From SMWC01 sp964466315 (GTDB lineage Bacteria > Pseudomonadota > Gammaproteobacteria > Steroidobacterales > Rariloculaceae): DNA of 11,244 nt. The DNA is taken from contig CAYXNS010000058.1 in assembly GCA_964466315.1 (NCBI GenBank), forward strand, positions 1-11,244, written 5' to 3'. The notes beneath the pieces were generated by a model. The model was not told where the DNA came from. It did no database searches and saw only the letters and a program-made list of their open reading frames with translations. Both the position numbers and the translations under genes were made by a program. Positions 1 through 6,300 of the stretch are shown here, piece by piece (within the stretch, counting starts at the first letter, position 1; each line of letters opens with the position of its first letter).

Positions 1-258
1 CGTGTGGGCACACTATAACGCTCCCCTATTCGGCCTTGCTCCGGGTGGGGTTTACCCTGCCGCAGTGTGTTGCCACCTGCGCGGTGCGCTCTTACCGCAC
101 CTTTTCACCCTTACCGAGCTCGCGCCCGGCGGTATATTTTCTGTGGCACTGGCCGTAGGCTCACACCCCCCAGGCGTTACCTGGCACCCTGCCCAATGGA
201 GCCCGGACTTTCCTCCGGGGCTATCCGAAGATACCCCAGCGACTACCCGGCCGACTCC
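1..258 (-). ncRNA. rnpB: RNase P RNA, bacterial class A (3' end cut by window edge)
   Basis: Catalytic RNA of ribonuclease P, which removes 5' leaders from tRNA precursors together with protein RnpA. Read on the minus strand, the segment carries the class A landmarks in order: the P3 helix capped by a UUCG loop (217-237); the CRI sequence GGAGGAAAGTCCGGGCTCC; AGGGTGCCAGGTAACGCCTG; the ACAGAAA..ACCGCC joining region; GGTAAGGGTGAAA; the GGTGCGGTAAGAGCGCACC hairpin; and GTAAACCCCACCCGGAGCAA followed by GCCGAATAGGGG. It closely parallels the E. coli RNA. The 5' end near 258 is set by the expected P1 strand (AGTCGGCC) and is good to a few bases. The last roughly 100 nt, including the 3' partner of P1 and CRV, lie beyond position 1. 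It sits downstream of rsmI, as in Pseudomonas. Identification is near certain; only the exact 5' end is uncertain. Confidence 0.96.
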
Positions 259-261
259 CAC

Positions 262-290
262 CGCCAAGGTTATCAGAGCGCTTCTCGCGG
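262..290 (-). promoter_or_regulatory. Possible rnpB promoter -10 region
   Basis: On the minus strand a GATAAC hexamer (4 of 6 matches to TATAAT) ends about 8-11 nt before the predicted RNase P RNA 5' end, which is the right distance for transcription starting at or near the mature end. No good -35 hexamer is seen 16-18 bp upstream; the best spacing gives CCGAGC. The 248-bp gap between rsmI and rnpB (259-506) otherwise shows only small palindromes and no protein gene. Confidence 0.3.
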
Positions 291-506
291 CGCTCGGTTC
301 CACTGCCGTACCTAATGCCACGGTGACCGAGACCGGCGGGTGGAATGGTTCGTGTCGACCCGAAGACCTCTGGGAATAATGTCAACAGGAGCGTGGTGGG
401 TAAGGCGCAGGGGAGACATGACCATCGCAACCGCCGTTTGCGGCTTGGCCAAGCGACGTATCGCGGCCAGGGGGCCGTTCCTACCCTGTCGATCGGCGTA
501 GCCGAG

Positions 507-1346
507 TCAGTCCGGGATGCGGGTCAGGCGGTAAATCTCGTTGCGGGAGAGCCCCGTGATCTCGGCCGTCGCCGCGACGGCCGCTTTCGCCGAAAGGTCG
601 GGGGTGAGGATCGCGAAAACACGCTCTACCTCGGCAGCGGTCGCCGAATCGGCACCGGGGCGGCCCGCAACGAGCAACACGAACTCACCCTTGAGCGGGA
701 TATCGTCTCCGAGTTGGCTCGCGAGTTCGGCCAGCGTGCCCGTCGCGACTTGCTCGTGGAGTTTCGTGAGTTCGCGCGCAATCGCGGCTGAGCGATTCGG
801 ACCGAAACGCGCCATGAGCGCCTCGAGCGTCTCCACGACCCGATGGACCGCCTCGTAGAACACCATCGTGCGGGTCTCGGCCGACAAGAGGTCAAGGTGC
901 TCACGTCGCTGACCGCCGCGGCGTGGCAAGAAACCTTCGAACACGAAGCGGTCCGTCGCAAGGCCGGCGATGCTGAGTGCGGCCACGGCAGCGTTGGGCC
1001 CCGGGACGGTAACGACCGGCAGATTCTCGGCCAGAGCGGCACGGACGAGCCTGAGTCCCGGATCACTGATTGTCGGTACACCGGCATCGCTGACGAGCGC
1101 AAGCGATTCGCCTTGCTTCAGACGAGCGATCAGCGTCGGTGTCTCTTGCTCTTCGTTATGCTCGTGAAGAGCGATAAGTGGGCCATTCAGCTCGATACTC
1201 GATAGCAATCCCCGAGTCCGGCGGGTATCCTCAGCGGCTATCAAATCTACGGCCCCGAGGATGCTACGGGCGCGCAAACTCAGATCGTCCAGATTCCCGA
1301 TCGGCGTGCCAACCACGTAAAGTGTTCCCGAGGATTCCGCATGCAT
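507..1346 (-). CDS. rsmI: 16S rRNA (cytidine-1402-2'-O)-methyltransferase RsmI
   Basis: Cytoplasmic SAM-dependent methyltransferase that adds the 2'-O-methyl group to C1402 in the 16S rRNA decoding centre, next to the N4 methylation made by RsmH. The 279-residue product (E. coli 286) has the tetrapyrrole-methylase fold signatures: GTPIGNLDDLSLRA near the N-terminus, AAEDTRRTRGLL, and LVSDAGVPTISDPGLRLV, followed by VPGPNAAVAAL. The ATG at 1346 is chosen because it places the conserved GTLYVVGTPIGNL block 8 residues in. The open frame continues upstream to 1697, but that part is antisense to lpoA and does not resemble the family. The start codon overlaps the divergent lpoA start. rnpB lies 248 bp downstream in the same direction. 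The gene looks intact. Confidence 0.95.
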   Translation of the reverse strand: MHAESSGTLYVVGTPIGNLDDLSLRARSILGAVDLIAAEDTRRTRGLLSSIELNGPLIALHEHNEEQETPTLIARLKQGESLALVSDAGVPTISDPGLRLVRAALAENLPVVTVPGPNAAVAALSIAGLATDRFVFEGFLPRRGGQRREHLDLLSAETRTMVFYEAVHRVVETLEALMARFGPNRSAAIARELTKLHEQVATGTLAELASQLGDDIPLKGEFVLLVAGRPGADSATAAEVERVFAILTPDLSAKAAVAATAEITGLSRNEIYRLTRIPD

Positions 1347-3257
1347 GAGTTCATGCTGCCTGTGCGGAAGCAGAATGTGCAAGTGCTGATGACGATGAGA
1401 CAACGGAATAAACTCGCTACCGTAGCCGGCCTGCTCTGGCTCTCGGGCTGCGCGGTCGAGGGGCCGACGGTCTTGACGCCCGAGCAGCAGATGCTGCAAC
1501 GGGCCGAGGCGTTGGCGCTGTCGGGTGACGTGAGCGGCGCGTTGGCGCTTTACGACGAGCTGACTGCGGCTAGTAGCGGTGAGTGGAGAGCGGCCTATTC
1601 GATCACCGGCGCGCGACTCGTGCTGGCGGCGGGGGATACTGTCGCCGCCCGACGCTGGCTCATGCAGGGGGGTGACGCCGGCAACCCGCAGCAACAACAG
1701 ACGATTCTGGTTCTGGCGGCGACAATAGAGCTTGAGGAAGACCGTCCCGAAACCGCGATCGACATTCTCGACCGGCTCCTGCGGTCACCGGACGATGCGA
1801 TTCTCATCGAGGCGGCGGCCGTCCGTGCCCACGCCCTGTTCGAGCTGATGCGCGTCGAGGAAGCCGTCACGGTCCTCGTCGAGCGGGAGTTCTGGCTCAA
1901 TGACGGCGCGGCGGTCCTAGCGAACCACGAGATGATCTGGGTCGGGCTGTCGGAACAGATCTTCGCCAGGCCGCTCGTAGCGAGCGGCGATCCGACGATC
2001 GATGGCTGGCTCGCGCTGCAACCGGTGGCGATCGCCTATCGTAGCGACCCGTCGGGACTCCAGCTCGGGTTGATCGGCTGGCGCGATGAGTTTCCTGACC
2101 ACCCGGCAGCCGAGACCTTTCTTCCGGAACTCCTCGAGCGCTTCCAGCTCTCGCAGATCTACCCCGAGCAGGTTGCGCTGTTGTTGCCCCTCAGCAGCTT
2201 CAGCCAGGAAGCCGCTTCAATACGCGACGGCTTTATTGCCGCGCACCTGCGAACGAGCACCACTGATGAACGCGCGCATATCAAGGTATACGACACCGAC
2301 GTACTCGGAACCGAGGACGCCTACCTTCGCGCCCAGGCCGATGGTGCCGACTTTATCGTAGGTCCGCTGTTGAAACCGAATGTCGACCGGATCGTCGGTA
2401 GTGCGGGGCTCACGCCAACGCTGGCGCTGAACTTCGCGCAGAGCGAAGCAACCATGCCCCCGGGTTTCTATCAGTTCGCGTTGGCACCCGAGGATGAGGC
2501 CGTCGAAGTCGCTCGCCACGCGACGGCTAATGGAGCCATCACTGCGGTCGCGCTGATTCCCAGCACGGATTGGGGGCTCCGCTTGCTGGGCAGCTTTCAA
2601 AGCGAGTTCAAGAGACTCGGCGGAGAGCTGCTGCAATTCCGAGCCTATGATCCGGACGGCCAGGACTTCTCGCAGGCCATCACGACGCTACTGAACCTGG
2701 CACGCAGCAATCAGCGCTATCAGCGGCTGGCCGCCAATATCGGCATTCCGCTGGAGTTCGAGCCGCGACGGCGACAGGATATCGACGTCATCTTCGTTGC
2801 CACGAGCGCGACTAACGGGCGACTGCTCGCACCTCAACTGCGCTTCCACTACGCAGGCGATTTGCCGACCTATGCGACCTCGGCAGTCTATGGCCCCGCG
2901 GGCGGATCCAGCGATAGGGACCTGGACGGTATCCTGTTTCCGGACTCGCCGTGGCTGCTCTCGCCGGATGTTGCCGCAGCCCGCCTGAAGACGGCGCTCG
3001 CAACCTATTGGCCGCAACGTGTTGCGCAGTGGCCGCGCTTGTTCGCGATGGGTTTCGATGCCTACCGGCTGATCCCGCTGCTGTACAACCAGAGCGGAGG
3101 CTTCACGGCCGTTCCCGCGATGTCCGGCGAGCTGAGTTTGGATGCGGACGGCCGAGTGCATCGCCGCTTGCCCCTGGCTCAGTTTCGCGACGGACAGCCC
3201 GTTGCTTTGGGCACCCAGGATGGGAATCTCTCCCAGGAACTCGCGGACCTCAGATAG
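1341..3257 (+). CDS. lpoA: Penicillin-binding protein activator lipoprotein LpoA (LppC family)
   Basis: Outer-membrane lipoprotein that reaches through the periplasm and stimulates the bifunctional peptidoglycan synthase PBP1A. The product is about 638 residues (E. coli 678). It has a lipoprotein signal with a hydrophobic stretch ATVAGLLWLSGC, where the lipobox is LSGC and Cys37 would be lipidated. Next comes an Ala/Leu-rich helical TPR-like region (about 45-260), then a periplasmic-binding-protein-like domain starting at QVALLLPLSSFSQEAASIRDGF (about residue 275), the LppC hallmark. The start is uncertain. ATG 1341 has the best ribosome binding site (GAGGA, 6-nt spacer) but gives a long n-region. 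GTG 1377, ATG 1389 and ATG 1395 give more normal signal peptides. yraN and the SIS gene follow in the same direction, the usual neighbourhood. Confidence 0.92.
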   Translation: MHEFMLPVRKQNVQVLMTMRQRNKLATVAGLLWLSGCAVEGPTVLTPEQQMLQRAEALALSGDVSGALALYDELTAASSGEWRAAYSITGARLVLAAGDTVAARRWLMQGGDAGNPQQQQTILVLAATIELEEDRPETAIDILDRLLRSPDDAILIEAAAVRAHALFELMRVEEAVTVLVEREFWLNDGAAVLANHEMIWVGLSEQIFARPLVASGDPTIDGWLALQPVAIAYRSDPSGLQLGLIGWRDEFPDHPAAETFLPELLERFQLSQIYPEQVALLLPLSSFSQEAASIRDGFIAAHLRTSTTDERAHIKVYDTDVLGTEDAYLRAQADGADFIVGPLLKPNVDRIVGSAGLTPTLALNFAQSEATMPPGFYQFALAPEDEAVEVARHATANGAITAVALIPSTDWGLRLLGSFQSEFKRLGGELLQFRAYDPDGQDFSQAITTLLNLARSNQRYQRLAANIGIPLEFEPRRRQDIDVIFVATSATNGRLLAPQLRFHYAGDLPTYATSAVYGPAGGSSDRDLDGILFPDSPWLLSPDVAAARLKTALATYWPQRVAQWPRLFAMGFDAYRLIPLLYNQSGGFTAVPAMSGELSLDADGRVHRRLPLAQFRDGQPVALGTQDGNLSQELADLR

Positions 3258-3281
3258 GCGCGCCCGATCGGGTTGCAGCGC

Positions 3282-3647
3282 ATGAACCGACAGGCAGCCG
3301 GCCATACCTGGGAGGCCGTCACCCGCGATTATCTCGAGCAACGCGGACTCCGAATCCTCAAACAGCGCTATAGCTGCCGGCTTGGCGAGTTGGACCTCGT
3401 CTGCCGGGACGGAGCCACTCTCGTCATCGCGGAGGTGCGCGCTCGCAAACGCGACAGCATCACTTCGGTCATCGACAGTATAGACCGGAGAAAACAGCGC
3501 AAAATAATTCTCGCGACCCGGCACCTTCTCATGCGTAACCCGGCGTGGCACATGGAGCCACTCCGGTTCGACATCTTCGCCGTCAGCGATATCGATACGG
3601 CGACCCCGCGGTTTCAGTGGCTGCGGAATGCCTTTTATGCGGACTGA
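3282..3647 (+). CDS. yraN: YraN family protein (UPF0102, endonuclease-like fold)
   Basis: Small cytoplasmic protein of the UPF0102/YraN family; its cellular role is not established. The family has a restriction-endonuclease-like fold. The 121-residue product shows the family core: GHTWEAVTRDYLEQRGL at the N-terminus, then GELDLVCRDG (Glu36, Asp38) and VIAEVRARKR (Glu51). These acidic positions resemble the E..D..ExK metal site of PD-(D/E)XK nucleases, with Arg at the Lys position as in E. coli YraN (EVRYR). The C-terminus RFDIFAV..WLRNAFYA also matches the family. ATG 3282 fits family length; an in-frame TTG at 3273 is the alternative. It lies 24 nt after lpoA and is probably co-transcribed with it. 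Confidence 0.93.
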   Translation: MNRQAAGHTWEAVTRDYLEQRGLRILKQRYSCRLGELDLVCRDGATLVIAEVRARKRDSITSVIDSIDRRKQRKIILATRHLLMRNPAWHMEPLRFDIFAVSDIDTATPRFQWLRNAFYAD

Positions 3648-3662
3648 AGAGTAACCTCGGAG

Positions 3663-3680
3663 ATGGGCAAAATTGCCCAT
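3663..3680. repeat. Short perfect inverted repeat upstream of the SIS gene
   Basis: ATGGGCAA and TTGCCCAT form 8-bp perfect arms around a 2-bp AA centre, 16 bp after the yraN stop and upstream of the SIS isomerase gene. A second small stem, GGCGC (3683-3687) with GCGCC (3698-3702), follows, and its loop holds a Shine-Dalgarno-like AAGGGAG. The first element could be an operator or a small RNA hairpin; the sequence does not decide which. Confidence 0.4.
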
Positions 3681-3746
3681 GCGGCGCCTTGAAGGGAGCG
3701 CCCTTTGCAGGCAGAGTTGCGCCTACCTACAGTCGTCGGCAAGCAC

Positions 3747-4334
3747 ATGGACGATCGCGTACTAGCCCACTTTCGCGAGAGCATCGCGGTTAAGCAAGCG
3801 TCGGAGAATCTCGCACCGCATATATCGCGCGCAGCCGAACTCATGGCGGAGGCTTTGCTCAACGACGGGAAGATTCTGAGCTGCGGCAATGGCGGCTCGG
3901 CGGCCGATGCCCAGCATTTCTCGGGCGAACTGCTGGGCCGATTCGAGAGAGAACGTCCGGGATTACCGGCCGTCGCGCTGACGACCGACACGTCGACACT
4001 GACGGCGGTTGCGAACGACTATCACTACGCCGAAGTCTTCGCGAAACAGGTTCGAGCGCTCGGCCAGTCGGGTGATGTCTTACTCGCGATCTCCACGTCG
4101 GGAAATTCGGAGAATGTCCTGCGTGCGGTCGCCACGGCACATAGTCGGGGCCTCAAGATCGTCGCTCTGACCGGACGCGACGGCGGCAGCATCGCGCAGA
4201 GCCTGAATCCCGAGGACATAGAGTTACGGGCGGCGGCGGACCGAACCTGCCGCGTTCAGGAAGTACACGCTCTGATTATTCATTGTCTTTGCGACCTCAT
4301 CGACACCGCCATCCTGGGGGATCACCAGGACTGA
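3747..4334 (+). CDS. gmhA: SIS-domain phosphosugar isomerase, GmhA/DiaA family
   Basis: Single SIS-domain protein of 195 residues (E. coli DiaA 196, GmhA 192). GmhA converts sedoheptulose 7-phosphate to D-glycero-D-manno-heptose 7-phosphate for lipopolysaccharide core heptose. DiaA is a paralogue that binds DnaA and promotes replication initiation. Motifs are CGNGGSAADAQHF (46-58), the phosphate-binding AISTSGNSENV (114-124) and ALTGRDGGS (140-148). The four zinc ligands described for GmhA fit here as His57, Glu61, Gln171 and His179, two of which are replaced in E. coli DiaA, so isomerase activity is likely. Context and the ending CLCDLID are DiaA-like, matching the Pseudomonas gene at this locus annotated gmhA. 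ATG 3747 matches the E. coli start. TTG 3705, preceded by AAGGGAG, would add 14 residues. Confidence 0.88.
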   Translation: MDDRVLAHFRESIAVKQASENLAPHISRAAELMAEALLNDGKILSCGNGGSAADAQHFSGELLGRFERERPGLPAVALTTDTSTLTAVANDYHYAEVFAKQVRALGQSGDVLLAISTSGNSENVLRAVATAHSRGLKIVALTGRDGGSIAQSLNPEDIELRAAADRTCRVQEVHALIIHCLCDLIDTAILGDHQD

Positions 4335-4478
4335 CAAAAAACCCTCAGGCGGCACGATACGGCGTCAAAAAAAATCGGCTCAAAATGCTCATGTACTAGT
4401 CTGCACAGTGCGCTTTCTCGCCGGTTCTTGCCTTGTCTCGCACACACCCGAGGTTTTTTCGGCAGGCTGTGTGGGCCG
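4335..4478. other. Convergent intergenic gap between gmhA and sspB
   Basis: This 144-bp gap separates the convergent gmhA and sspB genes. It has two A-rich tracts (4337-4342 and 4366-4373) and a hairpin-like element with arms CACACA (4441-4446) and TGTGTG (4468-4473), inside which CCGA and TCGG can also pair. Neither strand shows a GC-rich stem followed directly by a T run, so no standard intrinsic terminator is called. No small gene is evident. In Pseudomonas a BON-domain (DolP-like) gene occupies this position. Confidence 0.5.
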
Positions 4479-4871
4479 TTACTTGACGACCTTCAAGGTA
4501 GGTGGGCCAGAGGGTCCTTTGTCGCTGGGCTCGTCGGACTCCGGTGGCGGCAGATCGTCGTCGGTGAAGATCATGCCCTGCCCCGTCTCTTGCGCATAGA
4601 TTCCGATGATCGCCGAAGTCGGCACATCGATTTGGTGAGCGACACCACCGAAGCGCGCTTCGAAGCTCAGTAGATCGTCGCCGAGAGCCAGGTCTCGGGT
4701 GGCCGAGGAGCTAACGTTCAGAACGATTCGGCCTTCGGAAACGTACCCTTCGGGGACGAGCAGGCTGTCTGCTTCTGCGTCCACGACGACGAAGGGCGTC
4801 ATGTCATTATCGGTCATCCACTCGTGCATTGCGCGGATCAGATAGGGACGCTTGGATGAAACCGGCGCCAT
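4479..4871 (-). CDS. sspB: ClpXP protease specificity-enhancing factor SspB
   Basis: Cytoplasmic adaptor that binds ssrA-tagged polypeptides from stalled ribosomes (and other substrates) and delivers them to the ClpXP protease. The 130-residue product has the family N-terminal block SSKRPYLIRAMHEWMTDNDM, the core IVLNVSSSATRDLALG and FEARFGG, then an acidic, Pro/Gly-rich flexible linker (about 104-125). It ends in LKVVK, the short ClpX-binding XB module (LRVVK in E. coli). All working parts appear present. It starts 5 nt after the sspA stop codon, so the two are translated from one message, the standard sspAB arrangement at the end of the bc1 operon. Confidence 0.96.
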   Translation of the reverse strand: MAPVSSKRPYLIRAMHEWMTDNDMTPFVVVDAEADSLLVPEGYVSEGRIVLNVSSSATRDLALGDDLLSFEARFGGVAHQIDVPTSAIIGIYAQETGQGMIFTDDDLPPPESDEPSDKGPSGPPTLKVVK

Positions 4872-4876
4872 TCGCC

Positions 4877-5503
4877 TCAGTGCATCTCCTGTTCGAGTTC
4901 CGTGAGGCTCACTTGAAACGACGGCCTGGAGAAGATTTCATCCATGTACTGTTGTATGGGCTTTGCCTGTGCTGGCAGGTCGATATTGAAGACACCGAGA
5001 CGCCACAGGATCGGAGCGATACTGCAATCCACGAGGGAAAACTCGTCACTCAGAAAGAATCGTTTCGCGCCGAAGATCTCGACGCTCGAGATGATACTCT
5101 CCCGTAGGGCCTTCCTTGCTCGCGTAACCGGCTTTCTGTCACCGCCCTCGTCGATATCACCCGCAAGGGCATACCAGTCGTTCTCGATGCGATACAGCGC
5201 GAGACGAAACTGCGCGCGCGTAACGGGATCCACGGGCATCAGAGGAGGATGAGGGAAGCGCTCATCGAGATATTCGATGATGACGCGCGAGTCATACAGC
5301 ACGAGATCCCGGTCTACGAGCGTCGGGACGCTGTTGTACGGATTAAGATCCAGAAGATCCTCCGGGAAGCTGCCATCATCGACAGCGATAATGTCGATAT
5401 TGATACTCTTTTCAGCGAGCACCAATCGCGCACGATGACTCCATACGTCAGTCGGCCTCGAGAAAAGTGTCATGACTGAGCGACGGTTAGCAATTACCGC
5501 CAT
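4877..5503 (-). CDS. sspA: Stringent starvation protein A SspA
   Basis: Glutathione-S-transferase-fold protein without GST activity that binds RNA polymerase holoenzyme and alters promoter use during starvation and acid stress. The 208-residue product begins MAVIANRRSVMTLFSRPTD, nearly identical to the E. coli start. It has the thioredoxin-like half (DLNPYNSVPTLVDRDL) and the surface motif ERFPHPPLMP, whose PHPP falls at 84-87 and is needed for transcription activity in E. coli. The C-terminal helical half includes FFLSDEFSLVDC. ATG 5503 is preferred over ATG 5509 because AGGAG lies 8 nt before 5503 but only 2 nt before 5509. It follows petC after 47 nt with no terminator seen, so it is probably read from the pet promoter. 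Confidence 0.96.
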   Translation of the reverse strand: MAVIANRRSVMTLFSRPTDVWSHRARLVLAEKSINIDIIAVDDGSFPEDLLDLNPYNSVPTLVDRDLVLYDSRVIIEYLDERFPHPPLMPVDPVTRAQFRLALYRIENDWYALAGDIDEGGDRKPVTRARKALRESIISSVEIFGAKRFFLSDEFSLVDCSIAPILWRLGVFNIDLPAQAKPIQQYMDEIFSRPSFQVSLTELEQEMH

Positions 5504-5550
5504 GGGCATGTCTCCTAGTGATGTAGATCGAACCGAAGATGAATAGAACG

Positions 5551-6300
5551 TTAATGGACGTCCTTCCAGATCTCTCTTTTTAGCATGTAGGAGATCAGAA
5601 GAAATATCAGCAGGAAGCCTATGACCCGGACGCCGAGTGCGCGTCGCTCGAGTTGCATCGGCTCACCGATGTAGTTGAGAAAATTCACAATATCCCGCAC
5701 GAGTTCATCATACTCCGCTTCATCGAGCGTTCCCTGACTGACCGTCTCGAAATGCTCGAATCGTGGCAGTGTAACTCCATCGACTTCCGCTTCGACGAAT
5801 ACCGCCGTGCGAATGCCTTGTAATTCCCACAACACATGCGGCATCGCCGTACTCTCGAGCCACAGATTGTTGGCGCCGCCGGGTGCGGCGGCGTCCTTAT
5901 AGAAGCCACGCAGGAAATTATAGAGGTAGTCCGTACCGCGACTCCTCGCGATCAAGGAGAGATCCGGCGGTGCAACACCGAACCAGCGCGCCGCATCCTC
6001 AGCCGTCATGGAGTTGGTCATCGTGTCGAATGGGCGTTCACCGGTGAACATGATGTTCTCGACGAGCTGAGCTTCGGTGAGCCCAAGGTCGGCACCGAGG
6101 CGGTTGTAGCGCACGTACTGGGCAGAGTGACAACCGAGACAATAGTTCACGAAGTACTTCGCCCCTCGCTGGAGAGAGGCGACATCGCTGATATCGGTAT
6201 TCGCCGGCTCCAGCAGCAGCGCACCCTCCTCCGTGTGCTGGGCCAACGCGGCCAGATTGAACGTCAAACCCAACGTCACCAATAAAGCTCTCACGATCAT
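5551..6300 (-). CDS. petC: Ubiquinol-cytochrome c reductase, cytochrome c1 subunit
   Basis: Membrane-anchored c-type cytochrome of the bc1 complex. It takes electrons from the Rieske cluster and passes them to soluble cytochrome c on the periplasmic side. The 249-residue product has a signal peptide with likely cleavage after LAALA (about residue 20). The covalent heme site is CLGCH (Cys54, Cys57, His58). There are conserved stretches GVAPPDLSLIARSRG and MPHVLWELQG, where Met153 is the candidate sixth heme ligand. A single C-terminal transmembrane helix (about 221-240) precedes a basic tail KREIWKDVH. ATG 6300 overlaps the petB stop codon in an ATGA junction, indicating coupled translation, and leaves a normal signal peptide. 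An upstream in-frame ATG at 6339 lies inside petB and is less likely. Confidence 0.96.
   Translation of the reverse strand: MIVRALLVTLGLTFNLAALAQHTEEGALLLEPANTDISDVASLQRGAKYFVNYCLGCHSAQYVRYNRLGADLGLTEAQLVENIMFTGERPFDTMTNSMTAEDAARWFGVAPPDLSLIARSRGTDYLYNFLRGFYKDAAAPGGANNLWLESTAMPHVLWELQGIRTAVFVEAEVDGVTLPRFEHFETVSQGTLDEAEYDELVRDIVNFLNYIGEPMQLERRALGVRVIGFLLIFLLISYMLKREIWKDVH

Noticed and set aside
2..379. Open reading frames on both strands across the left edge (for example 2-379 plus, 52-321 minus)
   Set aside because: They overlie the RNase P RNA gene; the conserved RNA landmarks explain the sequence and the peptides resemble nothing.
380..385. Perfect TTGACA on the minus strand as the rnpB -35
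   Set aside because: No -10 lies 16-18 bp downstream, and it is about 120 bp from the RNA 5' end.
443..454. 12-bp perfect palindrome GCTTGGCCAAGC in the rsmI-rnpB gap
   Set aside because: Short, no T run or promoter context; could be chance in GC-rich DNA.
1347..1697. N-terminal extension of the rsmI reading frame
   Set aside because: It is antisense to the lpoA coding region, is rich in Arg/Gln/His low-complexity sequence, and lies before the conserved RsmI start.
2688..3680. 330-codon minus-strand open frame opposite lpoA and yraN
   Set aside because: High-GC shadow frame antisense to two well-recognised genes, with no family motif.
4441..4473. CACACA/TGTGTG hairpin as terminator of gmhA or sspB
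   Set aside because: Long interrupted loop and no adjacent T run on either strand.
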